Counted from the stretch's first letter, positions 1 through 10,783 are shown. The stretch: DNA of 64,000 bases from Symbiodinium kawagutii (GCA_009767595.1 VSDK01015126.1:1-64000); one strand, 5' to 3'. Translations and numbers: made by a program. Notes: generated from the sequence alone by a model not told the origin.

Positions 1-1165
1 AATAAGTTAGACTGTGACTGTTGTTTTGCTTTTTATCTTCATAGTTTGCATTCATTGTTGAATGGTTTGACGAGTCCCCATCTATCAACCCCTGTTGTCT
101 CTTCAAAGCCAAGAATCACAACCGCCACTTGTTCACCACCTTCCGGCCGATCAGCAGCAGGTCCATCTTTCCTTTGCAGGGCTGCACACTTAGAAACTCC
201 CCACAACTACCCCAAGAAGCTATATCAATTACATAAGTTCCGTCGTGAATCTTGTTTTTTCTTGTATGCTGTATACCTTTCTGTTCCGAACCGAATCCTA
301 TTACATACCATGTCAATATGTACACCTTAAAGTTAACATGTCTGACATGTCCCATCTATCAACCCTCCCTGTTGTCCCTTCAAAGCCAAGAATCCCAACC
401 GCCACTTGTTCACCACCTTCCGGCATATTGGTAGCAAGTCCATCCGTCCTTGGCACGGCTTCACACTTAGAAACTCCTTACAACTACCTCACCAGCCACA
501 TTAATTTCATAAGTTATGTTGTGAATGACGATTTTTGTTCTCTACCTTTCTGTTCGGATCCGACTATTCATACACATCATGTCGATATATGTGCACCTTT
601 CAAGTTAATACCTCTGACATGTCCCATCTATCAACCCCGCTGTCCCTTCACGGCCAAGAATCCCAACCGCCACTTGTTCATCACCTTCCGGCAGATCTGT
701 AGCGGGTTCAGTCATCCTTGGCAAGGCTTCACACTTAGAAACCCCCGCCAGCCACACCAATAAGTTAGACTGTGACTGTTGTTTTGCTTTTTATCTTCAT
801 AGTTTAGATTCATTGTTGAATTGTTTGACGTGTCAAATTTATCAACCCTCTTGTCCCTTCACGGCCAAGCATCCCAACCGCCACGTGTTCACCACCTTCC
901 GGCAAATCAGTAGCGGGTTCAGTCATCCTTGGCAGGGCTTCACACTTTGACACTTAGAAACCCCCGCAAGCCGCGTCAATAAGTTATACTGTGAACGTTG
1001 TTTTGCTTTTTATTCTCATAGTTAGGATCAAAGGTTGAACTGTTTGACTTGTCAACTATGTTGTCCCTTCAAAGCCAAGAATCTCAGACACCACCGATTT
1101 GCCACACCCCGGCGGATCAGTAGCGGATTCATCATTCCTTGGTCATACTCCACACTTAGAACATG
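1..1165 (+). repeat. Degenerate tandem array, units about 210-275 bp
   Basis: A block containing GTCCCTTCAAAGCCAAGAATC recurs near 97, 371, 639, 851 and 1060, spaced 274, 268, 212 and 209 bp. Each copy is followed by a CACCACCTTCCGG block and then TTCACACTTAGAAAC. The opening AATAAGTTAGACTGTGACTG returns at about 760. The array runs off the left edge. Short open frames across it are chance readings of the repeat. Confidence 0.85.
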
Positions 1166-1830
1166 CACCCCATGTGCCTGGAAGACATTCTGGTTGATCA
1201 AAGAAACATATGATGATCGCACAGGTTGTTTATGTTTGAAATATGTTCTGTCAAGAACAGATTATGTATGCTTTGCAAACGCCATACCCGAGCAATGATG
1301 ACCTTCAAAAGTGCGTAGCCGAGGGTCGTCGCAGTGCCTGAATCCATCGTCCTTGGGAACACCCCACTGTGCGCACTCATGCATGCACATATATGATATT
1401 ATAACATTTCTATATATACAATATGCATGTATGTTGACGCACACATATCATCGTTATGATACCATGAATCGATTGCATACGCTGATTCAGTTCCTGAAGA
1501 TTGCGAACTACAGATATATACACCTGACCCCAGAAATTGAACAAAAGCGGCACAAAGTCAACTCACCCTCTAGGATTATATACTATTGCAGACATATCGC
1601 CCAAACCGGGCCACATACGCTTTGGCGTTCATATGCTGAAAACCTCAACTCGGCACCAAATATAGCAAAGGATCGTGCGGACGAAGGTCGTTGGCAATGG
1701 GCGACCCATGGTTTTGTTTGAACCAAGGCTTGAAGTGTCGTGAGCGAGCGAGCTTGACGTGAGAACACATGACATGCCACAACATGCCAATCACAATAGT
1801 TTAGCAGTTATATACATGGTGGAGCTTCTA
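1166..1830. other. Non-coding interval
   Basis: AT-rich DNA with CATATATG-type runs around 1385-1450. A 136-codon frame (1311-1721) shows no domain, no splice context and no dinoflagellate codon bias, so I see nothing functional here. Confidence 0.5.
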
Positions 1831-2000
1831 TCTGTGGGTTTCCGCTTCTAAGTGTGATGATGTGCTGTTTCTAACTGTGAGGGTTTCTTCTTCTGCATCA
1901 GAAAGCTTCTAAGTGTGAAGGTGAAAGCTTCTAAGTCGCTTTTTGCTGTTTCCAAACGTGGTTTTTTTTTCCAAACGTGCTTCTAAGTGACTGTCTGTTG
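1831..2000. repeat. Short degenerate TTCTAAGTGTGA repeats
   Basis: Five or six loose copies of (G)TTTCTAAGTGTGA/GCTTCTAAGTGTGA. The motif is the reverse complement of the TTCACACTTAGAAAC block in the array at 1-1165, which suggests an inverted derivative of that repeat. Confidence 0.55.
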
Positions 2001-2075
2001 CTATATATATTAATATTTATCATGTATATATGTATCTGTCTATATCTGTCTTACTTGCTGGGATGATTCTCCTTC

Positions 2076-2187
2076 TTAGCACCCTGGGTTTCCCAGATCG
2101 GCACTGAGGTAGCGCATCAACTCCCCGACAGACTGCAGGTCAAGCTCCGGGTACACAAAACTGGGCGGCCTGCAGACCAGAAACCCA
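2076..2187 (-). CDS. Terminal exon, unknown protein (minus strand)
   Basis: Reading the minus strand, a TGTCCAG acceptor is followed by an open frame of about 36 codons ending in TAA at 2078-2076. It includes RPPSFVYPELDLQSVGELM then RYLSADLGNPGC. Composition and third-position G/C bias are those of an exon, not of the AT-rich surroundings. I do not recognise the family. It is the left-most of the isolated minus-strand islands; upstream exons would lie at higher coordinates but I could not find them. Confidence 0.5.
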
Positions 2188-2199
2188 CTGGACAGACCC

Positions 2200-2980
2200 T
2201 AGGCATGCCTAGGCTATCATAGGTTTATTGGCTATGAATGCTTATTGTTGTGAATTAAGTTACAGTTGTATTGTTTTTAGATACTTATGGATGCTTATGG
2301 TGTTTTGCTAGCATAGACCGAGTGATTACGAGTCTTGGTCAACCTTTGGCAATCCATTGGTTGATGAGCCACCAGAATTGATTGAACGTACGCGTGCGAA
2401 GGAATTCTTTCTTGCAACTGGATTTCATTACAGCTGAATACACGGGAAACAAGAATGAGTCTGTTTGGAAGCCATAAATGGGAAACATGAATATTAAACA
2501 TTTGCATTCCAGTACAGCAAAATAGATTACTTAACTCCGACTGTTGAATGGGTCTGAAGCCTATCAAAATTTGGCTGCTGGCGTGGGATCCTTGAGAGCA
2601 CAATGAAATCATGAGCATCGTTGAGAGGAGTAAGCCCGGCTACTCGATGCCACTCGTTCCCCAGCGCTGGGAAACTATATAAGTAGTAAGCCAACGGGCA
2701 TAGATTTACACCGTTTCTTCTAACATGTTTGCACGTTTGGATGTAAATATATTTACAGAAACACATAAATCATGTGATTAATTGTGATTATATGATATAT
2801 GCGCATTGTGTACCTTTTGTTGTCATTCGACTCATATATGTGTAGTGTACGCATGTAATATGTTTTTTTAATGCATACATTTTATATGGTGTGATTTTTA
2901 CACATGCAAGGTGCACATGCAGGTCCATGTCTACATCTTGATATTTTGTTCCTATGTGAGATGCGTATATTAACTCGGGT
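2200..2980. other. Non-coding interval
   Basis: AT-rich, with CATATAT and ACATGCA runs. A 17-codon plus-strand stretch near 2616-2672 (SKPGYSMPLVPQRWETI then stop) could be a small terminal exon, but the support is weak. Confidence 0.3.
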
Positions 2981-3078
2981 GTTGTTCAAAATGGAGTACC
3001 CCCCAAATCATCCTTTATTAGCAATTTGTAGGTAATAAACTAGACATTTCTAGGGCCCCTATGGCTTAAGAAAGCTCC
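2981..3078. mobile_element. Family B inverted-repeat element, decayed copy
   Basis: Left arm GTTCAAAATGGAGTACCCCC and right arm TAGGGCCCCTATGGCTTAAG are imperfect inverted relatives of the cleaner copies at 3707 and 11231. It has no coding capacity and is the size of a MITE. Confidence 0.5.
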
Positions 3079-3706
3079 ATTCATGGTGTGTGTGTGTGTT
3101 TGCCCTCGCCCAAGCTCGCAGGCCTGTGATGGAAAGCAAGCTGTGCCACAGTCTAGAGACTGGTGGGGTAGTTGTAGCAGTTACTGGGCGGAACTTAGGG
3201 TCCAGGGTTGCCTCAGAAAATTGCAGAAATCCGGTCCAAGGAGGGAATTGCATTTGACATGTATCCATGACTGCTTAATCAGTTTTTCCCGTTTGATTCA
3301 TCACGGGCAAGTGACATTTTCAGGGTCATGGGGCCATGCATTGAATCGTGCGAGTGAAAGTGAACTACGAACTCAAGTGAATCACTCAGCAATTTATTGT
3401 TGCAGATCTGCAGGGTATTTGCAAAAATCTGTCAAGTTCATGGAAAAATAGTTTCTACCTGAAAGGTTACCTGCAACAAAAAACCTTCTACCTGAAACAA
3501 TTTGCGAAGCTGCGAAGCTGTCAGGTCATGGCTATGTGAACTGTCGCACCAGGGAGCTTGCCGGAATGTGTCTTGTTGCCGACCCGTGCTGTTGGAGACC
3601 CTGGGCTGATAGATTGGCCTCTAAGACATGAATTCCATGGGGTTATCATGGTTGTTACTTGGGGATAGCAACCAACACTAGTAGGGGGATATACCAGCTA
3701 CATGTG
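3079..3706. other. Mostly non-coding; one weak coding stretch
   Basis: A plus-strand frame from an ATG at 3129 to a TGA near 3258 (about 42 codons, starting MESKLCHSLETGGVVVAVTG) has moderate coding character but no clear splice sites. A GT microsatellite lies at 3085-3100. Nothing else stands out. Confidence 0.25.
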
Positions 3707-3807
3707 GGTTTCTGAAAATATAGGGGTACCCCCAGTTATCATCTTTTATTGAGAAATCATAGTAATATACCAATCATTTTTGGGGTCTCCTATTTTGAGA
3801 AACCGCC
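3707..3807. mobile_element. Family B inverted-repeat element (101 bp)
   Basis: Left arm GGTTTCTGAAAATATAGGGG(TACC) and right arm GGGGTCTCCTATTTTGAGAA(ACCGCC) are inverted repeats around an AT-rich core. The element is non-autonomous. Confidence 0.7.
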
Positions 3808-5109
3808 AATTCTGGGAGGAGTAGTTTTATCACAAAAGGATTTCCCTGCAGCCCAAGCTGAAAGACACGATTCGTGACGTTTCGTCGCCCCTGCGAAGAT
3901 GGCGAACTTGAGCAGAGGCCAAGTATTCCAACATGCTGGTTGCTAGGAAGTGGTTTTCACGCTTTGGCAGTGCCCCACGCAATGCAAGAAGGGTGCGAAA
4001 GATCGTGAACCTGTGGGTACGTCATCCGACTGAGTTATGGGCAAAGTTGATTGAAATGCCCGAGAGACAGGGAGAGAGAGAGAGAGAACAACAAAATTTG
4101 CGAAGTGCCTAAAGAAACCAACATAGGGACTTCGCCTTGGCATTACCACAGGATCGTCCATGAACATTGGATCAAAACACATGCTCTTGGAGCCACCGCG
4201 GATCCAATGCCATAGATGGGTAGCGCCAGTGCCAGGGTAGTGCCAAGCAGTTCCCCACCCCGGTTCCCAGGTGTTGCTGCAAAGTCGGCTACAAAGTCAC
4301 AGACCCTCGCCCGCAGACGGCTCGCTGTTCGGGGCTGTGATGTTTGATGATTTTTTACATCTTCAAAGGGCGCGGCAGCCAACAAACCAACAACATTTGG
4401 TGTGTAGATTGGTCGCGTTCGCTCAGAATGGAGGCATAACTACTAACATCAGCAGTGAGATAGTGGGCATGTTGTTCAACAGTCAGCTGTCGCTTGCTTG
4501 TCGTATGGAGGTGCTACTCGATGACATCAGGTTTCTTCCAACAGGATTAAGTATCCTTCCACCGTCTTATATATTTGGCAGGCTCGTGCGGTTCCAGCTG
4601 GCATTTCCCCTGGACAAAACGAGGGAATTTGCGGAAGGGCGGCAGAATGAGAGAGAGAGAGACAGACCAATGATAGCAATGAATAATATGCCATTAAGCA
4701 AGCAAGTCTGCAATGAGAATATCACAATAGATCATTTTGAAGATGGTGTAGTGATGTTTTGTTGGGATGCCAAAATATATAATGCTTTGTTTGACAATGT
4801 GCTAACCTGCTTGTTCGTTTTCATGCCTTCTGGAGCCAACACAAGCAACAACTACTGAAGAAAGAAGAAACATAGATGGAATTTCCTTGTACAAACACCA
4901 GCAATACAGACTCTACGTCCTTAAATTGAAACTCCAAATGACAAACATCCTGCAAGCGAAACAGCTTGCAATGAGCATATCTACTTGCTGTGGCGAACCT
5001 AATTCCAATGTTATTTCTTTCATATCGTTTGTTTTTTTCGGATAAGGGTAAGGAGAGTAAAAAAATATACCATATGTTATTATGCTTAATTACTGCAATT
5101 TTCCCAATA
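3808..5109. other. Non-coding interval with GA-rich tracts
   Basis: GA-dinucleotide runs occur at 4073-4086 and near 4650. A 195-codon plus frame (4271-4858) and an 80-codon minus frame (4143-4385) lack recognisable domains, and the plus frame runs through the GA tract. I see no supported gene. Confidence 0.3.
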
Positions 5110-5131
5110 CCTTCACAACCGATAGGGGACC
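5110..5131 (+). repeat. Copy of a short dispersed repeat (family D)
   Basis: CCTTCACAACCGATAGGGGA here matches two copies at 57594 and 57814. The three share at least 22 bp exactly at sites about 52 kb apart. Confidence 0.6.
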
Positions 5132-5282
5132 ACACAGATTTCCTCATGGCAATTGCGTGAACTGGCAATTTTGTTTGCGCCTCCTTATGCATGTTGTGAA
5201 CATTCACTGTTTTGACATGTGTTCACCCTTATTGTTTTCTCTCAGCTAATCAATAGTTGACGACCATGTGCATTTCCCATTT

Positions 5283-5395
5283 GGCTGTGGGTCAAAACCC
5301 TGTACCCCTGGTTCCCCTATCATTGACCATTGTTTTCCTTATAGTTTGGTGGTTATTAACCACCATTATTGGCAGGTTAATATTGACCCACAGCC
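5283..5395. mobile_element. Family C introner-like inverted-repeat element
   Basis: It is 113 bp and bounded by TGGCTGTGGGTCAA and TTGACCCACAGCCA. The whole element is essentially the reverse complement of the copy at 54832-54946: both carry CCCTGTACCCCTGGTTCCCC or its complement inside. The left tip offers a GT or GC donor (G|GC, CT|GTGGGT) and the right tip a CACAG| acceptor, so it can be excised in either orientation. A nested GGTGGTTATTAACCACC palindrome lies in the core. Confidence 0.75.
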
Positions 5396-5435
5396 ATCTA
5401 TGAATCCAGAGAGAGATACCTCTGTCAATCGCTGA

Positions 5436-5530
5436 AGGATGCTGGCTGCGAAGCCTGTGGAGAACTGCAGAGTCGCTTGGGTGCCTTACACGAGCTGCCG
5501 CTACTGTGACGCGGCTATCGGCTGATCCCT
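5436..5530 (+). CDS. Probable exon, frame uncertain
   Basis: A GC-rich island just after the family C element begins at a CTGAAG|G acceptor. One frame reads MLAAKPVENCRVAWVPYTSC then RYCDAAIG and could leave by a GC donor at GCG|GCTATC. Two other frames are also open for 28-37 codons. I recognise no product. Confidence 0.35.
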
Positions 5531-5617
5531 TACGTTGTGCGAGCTGACTCACCTGCCACGGTAACTTCTATGGCCCCATGTTCAAAGCCATGCTGGAGCT
5601 GAGCTGCACCGATTTTC

Positions 5618-6297
5618 ATGTTGGAAACTTTAAGCAGATGGGTTGATTATGACACGGCCAAACCATCTGGACTTCTTGCGTGTGTGGTGGTGCCCCCCCA
5701 TGGGTTGCTTGATGTTGGACCAGCCATGCATTTGGAACTCTGTCGCTCTGGTCCTACCGTTCCTGTGGTTGACAACTTAATTTGTGCTACATCCAGCAAG
5801 GTATAGCATGGGCGCGTCCAAAGGCTGGTCCAATTCCTCTGAACATGGTTTTGCAGCTGGCTCAGCAAAAGGTATGCGTTGCCTGAAGATGCTGGACAAT
5901 GGAGTTTTCATTTCATGCTGCTCCTTTCCATCGTGCGGCGCCCAGCATGCTGATTTGTCAGAGCTAGTTGGCCGTGTAAAGCACACATGTTTGCAGATGT
6001 CTTTGCAGGTCTCTTGACCAAACCATGTCTTTTGATATTGCAGTCCCATGTCAAGGCCACCATGTCAATCGCAAACATGAGTTTTTTCCGCAGAAAAAGC
6101 TGGTGCCAGCTACAAGTAACTGAATAAGTCCTTGGTTTTGCCGTGCATATCTTGGGGCCACACTCATGTTGTCTCTATTTGTTTCTTATGCAGCTGTGGC
6201 CCTAGACAACTCAGCCTGCGAGTTTGGTGCGCGAAGTGTTGATTTGATTGATTCTGCGAGCGCATTCGAGCGCAAGAGCGCTAGAGAACAAGGCTGA
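5618..6297 (+). CDS. Small three-exon gene, unknown function
   Basis: Exon 1 (5618-5800) opens with ATG and ends at AGCAAG|GTATAG in phase 0. It encodes MLETLSRWVDYDTAKPSGLL followed by a hydrophobic, His/Pro-containing stretch (VVVPPHGLLDVG). An 88-nt GT-AG intron leads to exon 2 (5889-6008), rich in Cys (FISCCSFPSCGAQ), which ends TTGCAG|GTCTCT in phase 0. The last exon ends at TGA 6295-6297 and reads FGARSVDLIDSASAFERKSA. Its start is either 6223, which keeps phase, or 6194, a better-looking acceptor that breaks phase. The protein would be about 125 residues. No known domain is seen; the two CxxC-like groups in exon 2 could bind metal, but that is a guess. Confidence 0.5.
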
Positions 6298-6299
6298 AC

Positions 6300-6618
6300 C
6301 TTTTCGGTACACTACTGTACCATATCCTATATTCTACCACTGGCTTGAAAGATGCCAGCCAATGTTTACTCGCTTTCTGGCATTCGAAGCATAGCTGGAG
6401 AATCGCCGCAGAGGGTTTGGAGATCCCCATCACCGAAGAAAAACACGAGTCGAACAGCGAGTCACTTTCATCATGCCACACCCCTCAAGCACAAAGCACC
6501 GCTGCCCAAAAATTCCCACCCAAACCTTCTACTTGGGATATCTTGGGACATCTTGGGATCATATCATAGCCGTTTGGTCACCTAAGGAGGTCATTCATGT
6601 AGCACCACACTGGCCACC
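6300..6618 (+). other. Possible coding stretch, unresolved
   Basis: Two overlapping plus frames (6345-6569 and 6352-6585) are open. One reads WRIAAEGLEIPITEEKHESN and looks acidic and exon-like, but no consistent splice sites were found. TCTTGGGATATCTTGGGACA-type short repeats lie at about 6530-6560. Confidence 0.25.
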
Positions 6619-6777
6619 ATGGAGCCTGCAGCTCAGGTCCTGCTGCCCCTCACCTGGGCGGTTGCTGCCAGGGCCTTGTGGCGCTGCGTGGATCAAACGA
6701 AGCTGAAAGACAGCTTTCTGAAGCGCGAGGTGCGGCAGCAGCGGCAGCAGATCGCGGAGAAACTTGGAGAAGAACTG
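6619..6777 (+). CDS. Exon encoding a charged helical (coiled-coil-like) segment
   Basis: An ATG in strong context (CACCATGG) at 6619 starts an open frame that becomes a basic/acidic helix (KREVRQQRQQIAEKLGEEL). An internal CTGCCAG|G at 6671 could instead be the acceptor, giving an exon 6672-6777. The coding character stops at CTG|GCTATGGGTC, exactly the left tip of the family C element that starts here, so the element would supply a GC donor. No downstream partner exon was identified. Confidence 0.5.
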
Positions 6778-6890
6778 GCTATGGGTCAATCAATATTAAT
6801 CAACCAACTATAATAGGGGATTTCCACCAACAAAACTATAGGGAAAACAATGGTTAACTGGGGGGAACCAAGGGGACTAGATTCTGGATG
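6777..6890. mobile_element. Family C introner-like element, right end decayed
   Basis: The left tip GGCTATGGGTCAATCAATAT and the internal AATCAACCAACTATAATAGG and GGGGGAACCAAGGGGACTAG align with the copy at 54832, but the right inverted repeat is lost. It abuts the exon at 6619-6777 with no spacer. Confidence 0.65.
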
Positions 6891-6978
6891 AAAATCTCTG
6901 TCAAATTGGCGCGATAGATTTGGGAATTTCTCAGATTTGGCAGCTGGGCGAGAAAGACTTGGGAATTTCAGAGCTGCA

Positions 6979-7073
6979 GGTTTCTCAAAAGAGGGGGCGC
7001 CAAAAATGTTTGGATTGTTAGTAGGAATGGCTAAAATTGGATGATTTGGGGGTACTCCTTACTTTGAAAAACC
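6979..7073. mobile_element. Family B inverted-repeat element (95 bp)
   Basis: Left arm GGTTTCTCAAAAGAGGGGGC, right arm TTTGGGGGTACTCCTTACTT then TGAAAAACC. It has the same architecture as the copies at 3707 and 11231. Confidence 0.7.
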
Positions 7074-8330
7074 AGGATTTCGAGCCACGAAAATGGGCAT
7101 CAGGGGGAATCCATGCATATATTTTGTTGAAGAGAAAGCTAAGAACCGACTTATTGGTTACCTGAGCTTTTGTGTGGCAGCCCTAGTTCTTCCCTTTGCT
7201 TCGGCAAGATGGATAGAATCAACTAGTTGACGTAGTTGACTTGGTACTTGGATGCCTTTGTCCTGGGATGTGATCCCAAGATAGTAGCTGTCCGTGTTGA
7301 TTGTCCTGGCGACGGTTTGGTTACAGTTGTTTTTCCCTTGGTAGGATATCCAAGTCCAAGTCCATTCTTGGCTGAAATGGCCCAAGGCTCTACTTGGCAG
7401 TATTGTTCCATGCAGAAACTGCATCCCCTTTGTGCACATCCTGACCTGCCCATTCCCTCGTTTGACGTAGTTTGCATCGGTGTTCTTTGCCATGTCATCG
7501 GTCTTTTAGCTTCCATTTTCCCACATTGTCCTTTTTGGTGCTGTTTATTTGTCAGTTGCTTATTCATCTATTTTGAATATTTATGTCCAGATCTTTAGGT
7601 TTTGTCTACATGTAAATGTTCTTGATGATGTAGTTTTTCTATGCTTGTTTCAATCAGCTTTGTTCGTGTCAGTCTAGCTAATAGCTACATTCTTATTTTT
7701 CTAGTTGTCCAACTCACCCCCCATTTGTCTAAATTTAGAAAAATATTTATGTCGAAATCAAACCTAATCTATTCTAAACTATAATGCGAGCTAATTTTCT
7801 CAGGTGCTTTCTAATTTCATTTGGTTTTGTTTGACCTATCTCAAAATATTCACCTCATCCATCTAGTCTAGGTATGTATGTCCATTGGTCTGTTTGCATG
7901 TCTATCTATCTAACCCATCTAACCTCATCGACCTATCCATTCTAATCCAGCTGGCTAATATTTGCTGATGTGTTCGATCTATCAAATGTATCCTACCGAA
8001 TCCATCCTAGTCAAAACTAATGCAATCTGTTGTTATCTATTTCTAGGTTAATCAAATCTATCAATCTAGTTTGATGTAGCTCAATCAAATCAAATCTAGC
8101 CACTCTATTCAGATTGTGTTGATTTTTTTTGTTTGCTCAGTTCTGTCTATCCATCGGTTTGTGTACGCGTTCCACTTCCATATCCCTATCAATATTCACG
8201 CGCAGCCAAATATGTAGGTCGGAAGCCCTGGGGAAAATTTTGCATATACACCCACATATATCTGTGTGTGTCATGTTCGAGCACAATATCATATATTTAT
8301 ATTCAGATTATATTCATTTATGTTTTTATT
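7074..8330. other. Non-coding interval, AT-rich
   Basis: At 7158-7567 both strands have 110-120-codon frames. The plus frame reads GDGLVTVVFPLVGYPSPSPF and the minus frame is Lys/Thr/Gln-rich; neither has a domain or splice context I can defend. From 7600 to 8330 the DNA is AT-rich with CATCTATC- and AATCTATC-type degenerate words. Confidence 0.35.
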
Positions 8331-8331
8331 G

Positions 8332-8335
8332 TGTT

Positions 8336-8423
<88 letters not shown>

Positions 8424-8424
8424 A
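8332..8424 (+). repeat. (TTTC)n microsatellite
   Basis: About 23 near-perfect TTTC units. The Ser/Phe/Leu frames over it are artefacts. Degenerate (TCTCA)n/(TTATC)n words continue at 8555-8645. Confidence 0.97.
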
Positions 8425-8722
8425 TTTTTCTATCTATTCATCCATCTACCAGATCTCATCTTATCGAATGTCTTATCTTGTCTTGCCTTACATTGTTTTG
8501 TCTCATCAAAATCATCTAATCTATTCCCATCTAAAAAACTAAACTAAACGGTTTTTATCTTATCTTATCCGAACTGTTCTTATCTACGCTTATCTCATCT
8601 CATGTCATCTCATTTCATCTCATCTCATCTTATCTTATCTTGCCATCCATCCTCCGGGCTTCTTCCACTTGGGAAAATGGAAACTCCTTGCCTTTTTGCA
8701 ACCCCAAGCCCCCGGTTATCAG

Positions 8723-8843
8723 CCCTGGGCCAAGCAAGCCTAGGACGTGGATCGGTGCGTCATCGTTGCATGGTTCTTGGACCATTTACGTGGCCACGAT
8801 GTCTGGGGACTGCCGTGTCCTGGCATCCAACCTGTGGAAATCG
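8723..8843 (+). CDS. Exon, possible beta-propeller strand region
   Basis: An open frame with exon-like composition reads PSKPRTWIGASSLHGSWTIY then VATMSGDCRVLASNLWKS and ends at AAATCG|GTGCAG in phase 0. The nearest acceptor is GTTATCAG|C at 8722; the frame extends further upstream, so the start is approximate. The SGDCRVLASNLW segment resembles a WD-type strand pair, but one repeat is not enough to assign a fold. Confidence 0.45.
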
Positions 8844-8849
8844 GTGCAG

Positions 8850-9510
8850 CAACTTGTTTACATCTATTATCATATCGGTCATCTATTATCCATCTATAGG
8901 TCATTTGATTACGACATTTGATTAGCAACTAGTAAGTGTAACAATGATTAGCAACAGTGCTAATGATTATGATTGAGAATCGTTTCCAGCAGCTGTAACA
9001 GTGATATTTCATTAGTAACTATAGTGATAATTACTGATTGTTATTGTTTAATCAGCACAGTCAAAAAGACAGACATCACAGGGAGTGATCAAATTTAATG
9101 ATTATGAGTAATATTTACCTCACATAATCACAAGACTACATTGATGGAAATGACCATAATTGATTACACACTCTAATTTCCAGCAACTATCAGTAATAAT
9201 CAGTTAAGCATGGCACAATAAATCAAATAATGCTAATTATTTGTGATAATGTGGAAATCCAACATGCTCATGAGATCCTAATGATTAGTACTGATGAATC
9301 ATTGGTATGTGTGGTTCGAAGGGTGCCTGTATGAAATGTATTTTCTCCTGGCTGTCGAAGATATGCAAAACATGGGAACGCATGCGTGAGTGCATAACAG
9401 TTATTAAATCAGCTACTTACATAACAGTTGTTAGTGCAATCATAACAGTTATTTGTTGTAAATCAGGCCATGTTATGATTCTGTTATGATTCTGTCAGGC
9501 TCTACTGGCA
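8850..9510. other. AT-rich non-coding interval
   Basis: ATTAGTAAC/TGATTA-type words are frequent and no coding signal is seen. A short frame at 9307-9489 contains several Cys codons but has no splice context. Confidence 0.4.
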
Positions 9511-9569
9511 AATGTCATAGATGTTGGCCCCAAGGCGGCTCGAAACCAGTCTAGCAGCGGCCTCGCAGT

Positions 9570-9669
9570 CACTCAGCAAGTCATGGCAAAATGCTTTGTT
9601 TGGAAGGGATAAGGTTCAACACTCAGCAAGTCATGGCAAAATGCTTTGTTTGGAAGGGATAAGGGTCAA
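9570..9669 (+). repeat. Perfect 50-bp tandem duplication
   Basis: CACTCAGCAAGTCATGGCAA and the following 30 bp are repeated immediately (9570-9619 and 9620-9669) with essentially no divergence. Because 50 is not a multiple of three, it would shift any exon frame running through it. The preceding 40 bp (APRRLETSLAAASQSLSKSW in one frame) have exon-like composition. Confidence 0.85.
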
Positions 9670-9913
9670 CAAATTGAATATGACTTGTTTCCCTCAAACG
9701 AACAGATTTTGAGATGGATTAGGGCAGACGTGAAGGATATGCTCAGCGCTGATCTTGACAGAGGAAACGCCCCATGGACAATGGCTCCCAAACCATCCTG
9801 CGTTATATCCACATGAGGTGAGCGCCTTGAAAACCACCAGGATCATTCTGCTATTAGATGAAACTCATCACTCTTGAATAGCAGAAATTGGGGGTTCAAA
9901 ACCATCGTTCCTC

Positions 9914-9929
9914 GCCGTTTTGGCTCACG
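9914..9929 (+). other. Candidate relict spliced-leader sequence
   Basis: GCCGTTTTGGCTCACG matches the last 16 nt of the conserved dinoflagellate spliced leader at 14 of 16 positions. A downstream open frame to about 10063 (or another to about 10023) might be a decayed retrocopy, but no product is recognisable. Confidence 0.35.
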
Positions 9930-10717
9930 CCCACTTGGATTTGCCACGAGAACGCGCCAAAACTGTGCGCCTTCACAGCAAGACTTGGGGAGGGCGATTC
10001 ATTCCTGGATGGCCCGCTATCCATAACACTAGCAGTTAAACGACCACTAGCACTAGCTGTGCAATAGCAATGGTGTTGAACATGTAGAATGATAACAACA
10101 GTAGTACTGGTTAGTGGCAGTTGTTGACTGTACACCTGCGTTGTTTGAACATATGATAGGCAATAGCCTCTAGCGGCGATCGCCCTGTATGACGGGTCAT
10201 GGTGTCATGGTTACAAGAGGTGAGAAATAGCGAACGTGGGGATGAAAACAATTGGGTTTTTGGCGGATGAGCTATAGGGGATGACATGATTCCAACCGAC
10301 AAAGAATAACCATCATTGAGCTTGGGTTCAGCCAACAAACCAAGATGATGGTCGTAGTTGAATTTATCAACACAGATTTGGTCTCCTCATTTGCATCAGG
10401 GGTTGGCCTACAGCCATTTGATGATCCTGGAGTATTCCAATTGGTGCATGTTTGATTGACGGCATGTTGCAAGTGCACGGTTGATTTGCGCTTTTACCCG
10501 GCTTTGTTTTTTGCTGGAAGAGCATCGGGTTGTTGTGAAGAGACAGTTTGATGGAGAAGGTGTTTCATGTAGTGATTCACTATTGGTGGTTTCCTTTGTC
10601 AGCAGTGCTTGATGATGGTTGACAGTGATTGGACCATCTTGGTATCGGATTGATGTGTACATTGCCAGCATCAGCAAGCACATGCACTGGTGGGGATGCC
10701 AGAAGTCAACTCATCAG
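9930..10717. other. Mostly non-coding
   Basis: Overlapping minus frames at 9896-10135, 10111-10338 and 10408-10683 have no domain or splice logic. Apart from the relict-leader candidate at its left edge I see nothing supportable. Confidence 0.3.
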
Positions 10718-10783
10718 TTTCCTTCTGAACCAGGACATGGTGCCACCGGTGCGGCCATTTCGTCACCAAGGGCAGCGGTGTTG
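10718..10783 (+). CDS. Small exon candidate, unknown protein
   Basis: An ACTCATCAG| acceptor, then 22 codons (FPSEPGHGATGAAISSPRAA then VL) to GTGTTG|GTACAG, in phase 0 at both ends. The Gly/Ala/Pro-rich composition suggests a linker. Supported only by splice sites and codon bias. Confidence 0.35.

Noticed and set aside
4271..4858. 195-codon plus-strand ORF
   Set aside because: It includes a GA microsatellite and A/T-rich codons and has no domain or splice context.
7158..7598. Possible gag/zinc-ribbon-like retroelement frames
   Set aside because: Cys spacing does not fit a known knuckle without a frameshift, and both strands are equally open.
8129..8547. Three overlapping 90-137-codon ORFs
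   Set aside because: They run through the (TTTC)n microsatellite; Ser/Phe/Leu periodicity only.
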